Shown: positions 31,691 to 41,014 of the stretch, one piece after another | How positions within the stretch are numbered: the first letter of the stretch is position 1 | How the letters are laid out: each line of letters opens with the position of its first letter | Assembly: GCF_020623625.1 (NCBI RefSeq) | Contig: NC_060202.1 | Span: 1,367,501 to 1,431,500, forward strand | Direction: 5' to 3' | Length of the DNA stretch: 64,000 nt | Source: Saccharomycodes ludwigii | Lineage: Eukaryota; Ascomycota; Saccharomycetes; Saccharomycodales; Saccharomycodaceae | Made by a program: the position numbers and the translations under genes | Notes under the pieces: generated by a model | Told to the model about the DNA's origin: nothing | Seen by the model: only the letters and a program-made list of their open reading frames with translations | The model's database searches: none

Positions 31691-34600
31691 ATGCCTATAA
31701 GACCCGAGTTTGAGCAAGAATTGGCCCACGTTTTATTAATCGAATTATTATCTTTTCAACTTGCTTCTCCTGTTAGATGGATAGAAACTCAAGATGTCTT
31801 TTTGCAAAACCTTGGGAGCGAAAGGATTATCGAGATCGGTCCTTCTTCGATTTTAACCAATATGACCAAAAGAACTATTGCAAATAAATATGAGTCCTTT
31901 GATGCCGCTTCCGTTCTAAAGAGAGAAGTATTGTGCCATTCTGTCGATTATGACGCTATTTATTATAATGATGAGCCATTGTTAAAAAGTGAAGAAATGT
32001 TAAGGGAGCACGGTGATCACGCAACTGCTTTAGTGAAACCTACTGCTCCTGCCAGTCCTGCTCCTTCCGCTGGTACGAATAAATCTGTTGCTCAACCAAT
32101 ATTTGATGTTCCAGTTGAACCCAAATTCATTGTACATACATTAGTTGCTCAGAAGTTGAAGAAACCATTGAATCAAATTTCTATGCTATGTTGTATTAAA
32201 GATCTAGTTGGAGGCAAATCCACCATTCAGAATGAAATTTTAGGTGATTTATCTTGTGAGTTTGGAAATATCCCTGAAAGATTAGAAGATATTCCTTTAA
32301 ACGAGGTGGCAGAATACATCAAAGAAAACAATGCACCCAGCAATAAATTAGGAGTCAAAACTTCATCTTTAATTTCTAGATTGGTTTCCTCTAAAATGTC
32401 TGGTGGATTTAGTATAACTGTAATTAGAAAATATTTATCTACAAGATGGGGGTTCTCTACGGGAAGACAAGATTCTGTTTTATTGACAGCCTTGACTAAT
32501 GAACCTAAAATTCGATTGAGTGTAGAGAAGGATGCCAAACTGTTTTGGGATGATATGGTTAAACATTATGCTTCAGCTTCAGGGATTAAATTAGATAACA
32601 TAATCATTGCCGCTGAGCCTTCTGGTGGAAGCAGTTCATGCACTATAGATGTAGCTACACTAGAAAATTTATTTATGGACCAAAAGCAATTAACACAAAG
32701 ACAATTAGCCCTTTTGGCAAATTATTTAAAACTTGATTTGAAAATTGCTGATAAGGAACTGTTGAAAAATAAGGAATCCTTCGAACAGGTGCAGGCACAT
32801 TTGGATTGTTTAACTGAAGAGTTTGGCGAGTATTTCCTCAAGGGTGTATCACCGTACTTTTCAAGAAAAAAGGCCAGAAAATTTGATTCCTCTTGGAATT
32901 GGGCCAAACAGGACCTATTAGCCTTATATTTCAAGGTTATTCACCATGGACTGGGAGCTTTTAACGAGGAATTGGTAAATGATACCATAAACTTTATAAA
33001 TAAGTCTAATGCCTTTACATTAAAAATTATGGAGTACCTTTATTACAACATTGATGACAAAAGGGGTAAAAACTACGGCTATGCAAAAAGTTTTATTTCC
33101 AAATTACTTGAAAAGTGCAGAATTCATTGTAACTTGAGCCCTGTTTTTAAAAGTGTCACATTGTTTACTGATCCAAATACCTTTGTTGATGCCAATGGGA
33201 ATATTATTTACAAAGAAATTCGAAGAAATGTAATTGAACTATTTCCCCAAGATTTGGAAACCACAATTGCTACTTTTAAAGCTGATTCTGAAGTTATTGA
33301 ATCACCGGGGAAAATGAATAGAATCCATAGAATCATTGAAATGGAGGCTAGTAGACAAATGTTTCTTGAAGAAAATAAAGACCCAGAACCCATTTTTGAC
33401 TTTGATAATGATTTTTTGTGTGTAGATTTTATCAATAGCGTATGCGAGTCACCAATTGAAACACTCGTTGATTCAGCATTGTCCTCATCTATTCCATTAA
33501 AACAAAATTCCTTTTTTAGCTTAAAAAGAAAGGACAAGTCTGGTGAATGGTTAAATGATAACGACTTGACCATTTTGTATTTCGATGCTCTACAAAAAGC
33601 CCTTGCAGAAGGTGTAACTTTTGATAATAAATATGTTTTAATCACTGGGGCCAGCGTTGATTCTATCGGAACATATATTTTGCAAGGTTTGTTACAAGGA
33701 GGCGCTAAAGTGATTGCCACCACCTATTCCTTTGACAGGAAAAAAACTAAGTACTTCCAATCTTTATATACAAAATGGGGATCAAAAGGATCAGCCCTGG
33801 TTTTAGTTCCGTTCAATCAGGGTTCCAAGCAGGATTGTGAAAATTTAATTAAATATATCTATGATGATGTGAAGAAGGGTGGATTGGGCTGGGATTTAGA
33901 TGTCATTATTCCATTTGCAGCTATTTCAGAAACTAATGTTGAACTAGAGAATATTAATTCAAAATCTGAATTTGCTCACAGAATAATGATGACAAATATT
34001 TTAAGAATGCTGGGCTGCATTAAAAGAGAAAAAAGATCAAGAAATGTTGATACTAGACCTGCTCAAGTTATTTTGCCCCTATCATCTAATTGTGATACGC
34101 TTGGTGGCAATGGTTTATGTTCTGAATCAAAACTGGCATTAGAGGCTCTTTTCTCCAAATGGCATACTGAAAATTGGTCATCTGAACTGAGCATCTGTGG
34201 CGCTATTATTGGTTGGACACGGGATGCTGATTCTACATCTCCAAATAATATTATTGCAGAGGGTCTTGAAAATAGAGGTATAGCTACTTATTCCCAGGTA
34301 GAAATGGCATTTAACTTACTGGGATTATTAGCGCCAGATATTGCGTTGGCGTGTCAAAATTATCCTATTGTGGCTGATTTAACCTCCGGTTTGCAAAACA
34401 TCAATAATTTAAAGGAGGTAACTACTCAACTTCATTCTGATTTGTATGAAATTTCGAGTATTAGAAAGGCCATTTCAGAGGAAACTTTTATTGAAAAAAG
34501 GGTCACCACGGGTAAGGAGATTGACACTTGCCATCCCAACTTTGAAGTTTCCCCTAAATCTAACATAAATTTGGGTTTCCCAGCTTTGAAATCTTACAAT

Positions 34601-37252
34601 GAAATCAAAAAGTTGTCACCACACTTAGAGGGCTTATTAAATTTGAATAAAGTAGTTGTAATTACTGGATTCGCTGAAGTTGGTCCATGGGGGTCATCTA
34701 GGACTAGGTGGGAAATGGAAGCCTATGGAAAGTTTTCCTTGGAAGGCTGTATTGAGATGGCTTGGATGATGGGATTAATCAAATATTTTAGTGGTAATAT
34801 AGAGGGAGTTCCCTATACAGGCTGGGTAGATTCTAAAAGCAACGAACCAGTAAAAGACAATGATGTTAAAAGTAAATATGAAGCCCATATTTTAGACCAT
34901 ACAGGGATAAGGCTAATTGAACCAGAATTATGCAATGGATATGATCCAAATAAGAAACATTTAATCCAAGAAGTCGTTGTCCAACATAACCTAGAACCAT
35001 TTGAAACTTCAAAAGAGGCTGCTTTGCAATTTAAGCAAGAACATGGCGATAAGGTGGATATATTTGAAATTCAAGAAACTGGTGAATATAGTGTTAGGCT
35101 TTTGAAGGGCTCCGTTTTGTATATTCCCAAGGCCTTGAAATTTGATCGTTTAGTCAGTGGTCAAGTTCCAACTGGCTGGGATCCAAAAACGTATGGTATT
35201 TCTGAGGATATAATTTCACAAGTTGATAAAGTCACTTTGTTTGTTTTGGTGTCTGTTGCAGAAACTTTTATTTCATCTGGTATTACTGATCCATATGAAG
35301 TTTATAAATATGTGCATGTGTCTGAGGTTGGAAATTGCTCTGGATCTTGTCTGGGTGGCGACTGGGCCTTGCATCGTATGTATAAGGATCGTTTTAAAGA
35401 CGAATCCTTTCAAAATGACATTTTGCAGGAATCTTTTATCAATACAATGTCTGCATGGGTCAATATGCTTTTAATATCTTCATCGGGTCCTATTAAAACT
35501 CCTGTTGGCGCATGTGCTACCGCTGTAGAATCTTTGGATATTGGACATGAAACTATTTTATCAGGTAAGGCTAAAATTTGTATTGTTGGTGGCTACGAGG
35601 GCTTTATAGAGGAAAGTTCCTTTGAGTTCGGTAAAATGAAGGCTACTTCGAATTCTATTGATGAATTTGAATGTGGGCGAAGTCCAGCTGAAATGTCTAG
35701 GCCAGCCACTTCCACACGTAATGGGTTCGTTGAGTCAGATGGTTCTGGTATCCAATTGCTTATGACTGCTGAACTAGCACTGAGTATGGGCGTTCCAATT
35801 TACGGTATTTTGGCTTTTACTGCCACTGCTTCAGACAAAATTGGTAAGTCTGTACCTGCGCCTGGGAAAGGTATTTTAACTACTTCTAAGGAGCATAACT
35901 CAATTTTTATGCCCAAAATCACCAATATAAAATACAGGAAAAGTCAACTGAAGTCGATAAAAGAGCAAGCAAAATTGTGGGCCATTGCTGAAATCGAGGC
36001 TTTGAGTGACGAGGTACTTTTCGTTCCAGAAGTTCAAAGGACCCAATATGTTGTAGAAAGAATTGCTGAAATTGAAAACCAGGTTGATTACCAAATTAAA
36101 TGTGCTCAAGATCAATGGGGTAATGAATTCTACAAAAATAATCCATGCATTGCCCCAATAAGAGGTGCTTTAGCTGTTTATGACTTAAGCGTTGATGATA
36201 TTGATGTTGCATCTTTTCACGGTACATCTACAAAAGCTAATGATACTAACGAATCAGCTACTGTTAATTCAATGATGGAACACCTAGGAAGAAGTGAGGG
36301 CAACCCTGTTATTGGCGTTTTTCAAAAATATTTGACTGGTCATCCAAAGGGTGCCGCTGGTGCTTGGATGACAAATGGTGCTCTTCAAATTTTAAATAGC
36401 GGAATTATTCCAGGAAATCGTAATGCCGATAATATTGATTCAGCTATGGAACAATACAAGTATGTAGCTTATCCCTCCCATAGCATTAAAACTGATGGCG
36501 TGAAGGCGGTTTCTATTACATGCTTTGGATTTGGCCAAAAGGGTGCACAAGCTATTGTTATAAACCCAGATTATTTATATGCTTCAGTTACTGAACATTT
36601 ATATGAGGACTACAAAACCAAATTAAAAAAAAGAGAAAGAGTAGCTCAGCAGTACTTCAGCAAGGGAATGATCAATAACAGCTTGTTTGTTGCCAAAGAG
36701 AAAGCTCCATACCCAGATACTTTACAAGAAAAAGTGTATTTGAATCCGTTAGCTCGTGTGACATTAAATGAAGATAATGAGTTAATTTTTGAAGAACAAA
36801 CTGTTGGAAACGATCAAGATTATGATAGTAAAAATGCAAGTCAAACTACTAAAATGGTATCTGACTTGATTAATGCAACTAAGGGTCAGTATCATAAACC
36901 ATTTGAAGTTTATATTGAATTGGTTAATAAGGATTTAGATATTTTTAATGATCTAAATTTACTTTTGACTGAATTTACTACAGAAGAGATTAACTATTGC
37001 AAGAAACAACCAGATCAAAGAGCATCTTTTGCGGGTACAAAAGCTGCTAAAATGGCAATAATGAAGAAGTTAAATATTCAATGCAATAAAGAGTATTTAA
37101 AACAAATTGAAATAGATAGAGGCTTGGATCTTACACCTAAAGTAAAACTCTATAGCTATATCAAGGACATGGTGACTAAAATGGGAATCAGTAGCATCAA
37201 TGTGTCAATTATAAATAAGGAGCTACAGGCTATAGCTTTTATTAGTTATTGA
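31691..37252 (+). CDS. FAS2: Fatty acid synthase alpha subunit homologue with altered ketoreductase and PPT domains
   Basis: 1853 residues (S. cerevisiae Fas2 has 1887) and collinear from FEQELAHVLLIELL to the C-terminus. Kept: acyl-carrier attachment Ser177 (LVGGKS), NRK-independent structural core, and ketosynthase Cys1275, His1510 and His1551. Changed: in the ketoreductase, the TGAGKGSIG cofactor loop reads T652-GASVDSIG and the catalytic Tyr (S. cerevisiae Tyr839) is Cys810, while the partner Ser and Lys remain; the later GWTRGTG loop reads GWTRDAD. In the phosphopantetheinyl transferase, the VDVEL Asp is Tyr1741 and the AKEAV Glu is Met1788. The ketosynthase gate Gly-Met (S. cerevisiae 1250-1251) is Cys1220-Leu1221. 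The two Ala/Pro linkers are short. A complete open frame argues for selection. I infer a paralogue that still loads and condenses acyl chains with a Fas1 partner but does not reduce the keto group. S. cerevisiae FAS2 lies elsewhere (YPL231W). Confidence 0.93.
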   Translation: MPIRPEFEQELAHVLLIELLSFQLASPVRWIETQDVFLQNLGSERIIEIGPSSILTNMTKRTIANKYESFDAASVLKREVLCHSVDYDAIYYNDEPLLKSEEMLREHGDHATALVKPTAPASPAPSAGTNKSVAQPIFDVPVEPKFIVHTLVAQKLKKPLNQISMLCCIKDLVGGKSTIQNEILGDLSCEFGNIPERLEDIPLNEVAEYIKENNAPSNKLGVKTSSLISRLVSSKMSGGFSITVIRKYLSTRWGFSTGRQDSVLLTALTNEPKIRLSVEKDAKLFWDDMVKHYASASGIKLDNIIIAAEPSGGSSSCTIDVATLENLFMDQKQLTQRQLALLANYLKLDLKIADKELLKNKESFEQVQAHLDCLTEEFGEYFLKGVSPYFSRKKARKFDSSWNWAKQDLLALYFKVIHHGLGAFNEELVNDTINFINKSNAFTLKIMEYLYYNIDDKRGKNYGYAKSFISKLLEKCRIHCNLSPVFKSVTLFTDPNTFVDANGNIIYKEIRRNVIELFPQDLETTIATFKADSEVIESPGKMNRIHRIIEMEASRQMFLEENKDPEPIFDFDNDFLCVDFINSVCESPIETLVDSALSSSIPLKQNSFFSLKRKDKSGEWLNDNDLTILYFDALQKALAEGVTFDNKYVLITGASVDSIGTYILQGLLQGGAKVIATTYSFDRKKTKYFQSLYTKWGSKGSALVLVPFNQGSKQDCENLIKYIYDDVKKGGLGWDLDVIIPFAAISETNVELENINSKSEFAHRIMMTNILRMLGCIKREKRSRNVDTRPAQVILPLSSNCDTLGGNGLCSESKLALEALFSKWHTENWSSELSICGAIIGWTRDADSTSPNNIIAEGLENRGIATYSQVEMAFNLLGLLAPDIALACQNYPIVADLTSGLQNINNLKEVTTQLHSDLYEISSIRKAISEETFIEKRVTTGKEIDTCHPNFEVSPKSNINLGFPALKSYNEIKKLSPHLEGLLNLNKVVVITGFAEVGPWGSSRTRWEMEAYGKFSLEGCIEMAWMMGLIKYFSGNIEGVPYTGWVDSKSNEPVKDNDVKSKYEAHILDHTGIRLIEPELCNGYDPNKKHLIQEVVVQHNLEPFETSKEAALQFKQEHGDKVDIFEIQETGEYSVRLLKGSVLYIPKALKFDRLVSGQVPTGWDPKTYGISEDIISQVDKVTLFVLVSVAETFISSGITDPYEVYKYVHVSEVGNCSGSCLGGDWALHRMYKDRFKDESFQNDILQESFINTMSAWVNMLLISSSGPIKTPVGACATAVESLDIGHETILSGKAKICIVGGYEGFIEESSFEFGKMKATSNSIDEFECGRSPAEMSRPATSTRNGFVESDGSGIQLLMTAELALSMGVPIYGILAFTATASDKIGKSVPAPGKGILTTSKEHNSIFMPKITNIKYRKSQLKSIKEQAKLWAIAEIEALSDEVLFVPEVQRTQYVVERIAEIENQVDYQIKCAQDQWGNEFYKNNPCIAPIRGALAVYDLSVDDIDVASFHGTSTKANDTNESATVNSMMEHLGRSEGNPVIGVFQKYLTGHPKGAAGAWMTNGALQILNSGIIPGNRNADNIDSAMEQYKYVAYPSHSIKTDGVKAVSITCFGFGQKGAQAIVINPDYLYASVTEHLYEDYKTKLKKRERVAQQYFSKGMINNSLFVAKEKAPYPDTLQEKVYLNPLARVTLNEDNELIFEEQTVGNDQDYDSKNASQTTKMVSDLINATKGQYHKPFEVYIELVNKDLDIFNDLNLLLTEFTTEEINYCKKQPDQRASFAGTKAAKMAIMKKLNIQCNKEYLKQIEIDRGLDLTPKVKLYSYIKDMVTKMGISSINVSIINKELQAIAFISY

Positions 37253-37720
37253 GAATTGGCTAGGTGATTTTTTTTTATTTTTGCCATACATTGGGTTTTA
37301 ATACCCCAAAATATTATTATGCTGCAACTTTATACTAATTGCAATCTACTTGTTATATAAATTATTAAAAAAAAAAAAAAAAAAAAAAAATGGGTCCGAA
37401 AGTCAAAAGTGTTTAGCCGTGTATAACAAATATATCGGACTGTTATTTCAATTGTTTTTTGTGACAAGATATTGGTGTCAGCGATCGATATTATTTTAAT
37501 GAGTAAAATGAAAAAAAAGGACCACAAAAGAAAAAAAAAAATAGAAAATAGAAAATAGAAAGTAATAAATGAATAATAGATACTTAATTAACTTCACTAT
37601 ATATATATATATATTAACATTTAAACTTTCCGTAAGAGGAAAAAAAAGTTTTTAAATAAAAAGAATAATAAAAAGGTTATTAATTAAAATATTAATCACA
37701 CATACGAAGAAAAGTATTAC
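37253..37720. other. Intergenic: FAS2-like 3' flank and TEP1 promoter
   Basis: 468 bases. An A-tract at about 37366-37390 and a TA run near 37601-37615. No recognised factor site. Confidence 0.5.
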
Positions 37721-39394
37721 ATGGAAAGTTCTATTTTAAGAAATTCAGAAAAATTAATCAAAACCATTTATTCTTCACCATTAAATACCATGAACACAGA
37801 GTGTGATCATACAATACAAAGTGATATTCAAACAAGCACTATTGTATTAAGGCTGGAACTTAATGATAATCCGTACAATGCTGATATTTCCAAATTTAGA
37901 TCGACTGAAAATTTTTTTACAAAGGACTCTAGCAGTAAAGAAATAAAAAAAATATCATCCATAAAAAATTTAAAACTCCCACTTGATATTTCATACATTT
38001 CTGACAGGTTAATTGTTGGCTCTTATCCTGTTACCAAGTATCCAAAACTGTTATACAGAAACAAATTAGAGGATGTAATCCAATTTTTAAACCAAGCCCA
38101 TGGACACAATAGATGGAAAATCTTTAATTTAAAAGTTGAACAAAGTGATTCTGATTATACAGATAATGAGTTATTATCAATCATTAACAGTTTTAAAGAT
38201 GCTAATAAACAAGTCGCCTTAACAAATTATGAAAACAACGAATCTATAACTCTGCCACTTACGTCTAATAGCACTAATACCGATACTACCAATCAAAATT
38301 CTCCAAGACTCGGTTGGTTCGAAATGGCATCCGAAAAATTAAAAAAAACTATGAGCTATAGTAACACTGGGAGCTACAATAGAAGTTATGAAAAACCACA
38401 GAATCTAAGATATAATAAGAATAATGCAGCCTCCAATATCTCACAGTATCTAAATAGATGTGGATGGATGGACCATGCACCCCCAACATTTTTAAACTTA
38501 CAAAAAATTATTGACAATATGAAACAATGGTTAGATGATTGTGGTGAAAATATTTGTTTTGTTCATTGTAAAATGGGAAAAGGAAGGTCGGGTGTTATAG
38601 CTACTGCATATATGATGAAATATGACAATTTGTGTTTAAAAGATGCCTTAGAGATTTTTAAAAATACTAGATTTAAACCGGGAGTTAGCAGAGGGATCAC
38701 GATACCGTCTCAATTAAGATATTTGAGCTACCATGAACAGTACTTGTCTTTCAAAAAAGAAAGTGATCGTCTAGATATAATTAAAATTTTAAATTCAGAA
38801 TCGAGTATATTATTACAGTTTCAAATTAGACAGATCCGAATTTTAAAGCCTAGCAATCTTTTATTTGATAAAAAATTAAGAGAAGAATTAATTTTTGAAA
38901 TAAATTTTGAATGTGTGAATAGTCATAATATGAATAAAATTGAGCCCCTTTTCAAGTATGTGTTTAATTTCAGTGACTACTTATTAAATCTAAATGGAAA
39001 TATAGTTATGGAAACTGCAACAAATGGGAATAAACTATTAATTTTCAAAGAAAATAAATGTCTCAAAGTTGGTATTTCGGATGTAAGAATAACTTTTTCC
39101 TTAAAAACTAAATCCAAACATACAATTTTGAATAACGTATCAAAGTATTCTTCTTATTCTTATTTTTGGTTAAATTTCTACTGGGAAACTTTGTCATGCA
39201 GTGTTAAAACACACGAGCCACAATATTATTTGTTGGGATCTTTGCAAAAAGAACAGGCCAATAAAGTCCGTGGTTTTTCCATGGGTCAATATCAAATAAA
39301 TTGGAATACCTTAGACGGCAGTGGCGGAATAAATGGTAATTTACATAAAGGATTAAAGTTATTTGACAAGATAGAAATAGATTGGGCTGTGTGA
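37721..39394 (+). CDS. TEP1: PTEN-like lipid phosphatase Tep1
   Basis: 557 residues (S. cerevisiae Tep1 has 434). The DISYISDRLIVGSYPV start of the PTEN phosphatase domain lies at about 88-105. The P-loop is His282-Cys283-Lys-Met-Gly-Lys-Gly-Arg-Ser, including both lysines that give PTEN its PtdIns(3,4,5)P3 preference. Between IFNLKVEQ and GWMDHAPP there is a polar, low-complexity stretch of about 100 residues where human PTEN has a short loop. The C2-like region follows to the end. The S. cerevisiae protein affects sporulation wall formation. The next conserved neighbour is FAR11, as YNL128W-YNL127W. Confidence 0.93.
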   Translation: MESSILRNSEKLIKTIYSSPLNTMNTECDHTIQSDIQTSTIVLRLELNDNPYNADISKFRSTENFFTKDSSSKEIKKISSIKNLKLPLDISYISDRLIVGSYPVTKYPKLLYRNKLEDVIQFLNQAHGHNRWKIFNLKVEQSDSDYTDNELLSIINSFKDANKQVALTNYENNESITLPLTSNSTNTDTTNQNSPRLGWFEMASEKLKKTMSYSNTGSYNRSYEKPQNLRYNKNNAASNISQYLNRCGWMDHAPPTFLNLQKIIDNMKQWLDDCGENICFVHCKMGKGRSGVIATAYMMKYDNLCLKDALEIFKNTRFKPGVSRGITIPSQLRYLSYHEQYLSFKKESDRLDIIKILNSESSILLQFQIRQIRILKPSNLLFDKKLREELIFEINFECVNSHNMNKIEPLFKYVFNFSDYLLNLNGNIVMETATNGNKLLIFKENKCLKVGISDVRITFSLKTKSKHTILNNVSKYSSYSYFWLNFYWETLSCSVKTHEPQYYLLGSLQKEQANKVRGFSMGQYQINWNTLDGSGGINGNLHKGLKLFDKIEIDWAV

Positions 39395-39582
39395 TTAATG
39401 TTTTCTTATGTATCGCTTTTATCTACTATTAAATAATATATTTTTGATTTATTTTATATCATACGTTTAAAGTTTTAAAATATATACTATTAAATTCTTT
39501 GTTTAAAAAATGTGTGAAAAAAAAAAAAAAAAAAAAAAAAAAAAGAAAATAAGATATATAAAATTTTGGTTAGAGCAATATC

Positions 39583-40218
39583 TCATTTATCCTTTTTTCT
39601 CTTTTCTTTATTGCTATATATACTATTAATTTGTTCCTTGTCCAGTTTTTCCCATGCGTCTACTACTATCTTGGAAATAAATTCAACGGAATCATTGTTG
39701 TGATGTGCTATTGCTTGGATATTTTTTACTTTGTAAGGTGGCGTGATTTTAACTTCTTCTAGGAGAATAATATCTTTTGTGCGATTATCCCACTTTATTT
39801 CAGATATAGTTTTATGTAACTTGTCAAAGATAAATTGGCCTTCTTTAGTAACATTCTTTCCTAAAAACAAATCTCTTTGGCCAGTAATTTTCACTTGTTC
39901 ATCTAACAAATTTTTTACTCTTTCCAAATCAACATAATGTGGCTTCAATGGATGTTTTTTTAAATAAGAAACTGACGATTGTGTATTATTGATAAATTCA
40001 ATCGACTTGATAAATGATATTTTAAAAATTTTAAAGGAGAAACCGTTATTGTTACTGTTACTACTACCACTATTGTTATTAGAATTTTGCTTTTGACCAC
40101 TTGTTAAAATAGTTATATTACCACTTTCAGAATTAAAAGAATATATTCTCCCAATAGTTTCCTTACCGAGTAAATTGGTAACTTTTACTGTAACACCAAT
40201 AATGTTATCTAAATTCAT
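39583..40218 (-). CDS. LSM12: Lsm12, LSM- and AD-domain RNA-binding protein
   Basis: 211 residues (S. cerevisiae Lsm12 has 187). The N-terminal LSM fold starts at once (IIGVTVKVTNLLGKETIGRI), interrupted by an Asn/Ser-rich insert (about 42-60), and continues to about 85. The anticodon-binding-like AD domain covers about 95-195 (LERVKNLLDEQVKITGQRDL, VVDAWEKLD). The family associates with Pbp1/ataxin-2 and Pbp4 on ribosomes and stress granules. It represents YHR121W, which in S. cerevisiae lies between MSH1 and CIA2; here TEP1 and FAR11 flank it, part of the interleaved order. Confidence 0.92.
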   Translation of the reverse strand: MNLDNIIGVTVKVTNLLGKETIGRIYSFNSESGNITILTSGQKQNSNNNSGSSNSNNNGFSFKIFKISFIKSIEFINNTQSSVSYLKKHPLKPHYVDLERVKNLLDEQVKITGQRDLFLGKNVTKEGQFIFDKLHKTISEIKWDNRTKDIILLEEVKITPPYKVKNIQAIAHHNNDSVEFISKIVVDAWEKLDKEQINSIYSNKEKRKKDK

Positions 40219-41014
40219 TATTTATTTATTTTTTTCTTTCCCGCAGTTTTTCTTGTTAAATATACATATATTTTTTTTTTTTTAAGTTATAGGTTTAAGT
40301 TAAGGGAACCATTAAGTAATTGTGGATTTACAGATATGTTTGAACAAAAAGCTGCAACGCAAGAACTATGAAAAAAAAAAAAAAAAAAAGATGAATATAA
40401 TTTTTTTTTTTTAGTAGATCTCCTTTTTTTTTTTTTTTTTTTTTTTTTTTTGATTTTTATTTTACTATTATTTTTTTTTTTCTCTTGATGTCCGAAGAAC
40501 TAAACAAGGACATGTAGTCCGGTATGAATTTAAATAACAGGATATATAATATATATATTTTCCTTTTTTTTTTTTTTTTTGTTTTTTTGAAAGGGCAACA
40601 AAAAGAAAAAAAAATTGCTTAATTAATAAACAACAGAAATTAACACAAATTAAATTAAATTAAATTAAATTAAATCCATTTTCATTTTCATTTTTACTTG
40701 CATACGTGTACATTTCCCATTCTTCATTTTACCATTTGTTTACCACTTAATAATCCCCAATTATAAAATAAACTTTTTGCTTATTAAATTTAAAGTCTGT
40801 TATCAACCATTTTGGATGGATAAAGTCACAAAAATATAAAAAGGTATATTCTAATAGAAAGAGCAGGGAAGTGGTTTTTTTTTTTTTTTTTTTTTCCAAA
40901 ATTATACCGATATTATAACTGGTTTTTCATTATCCCAACTAACAAAAGACAACTCAATAAAAAAGCAAGAAACCGAGCCATATTAATCAAAATTCGTTCA
41001 TTATAATTGTTCAG
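40219..41014. promoter_or_regulatory. Divergent LSM12/FAR11 promoter region
   Basis: 796 bases with long T-tracts (40422-40451, 40562-40580, 40875-40895), a TTAAA tandem repeat at about 40649-40675 and no recognised factor site. Confidence 0.5.
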
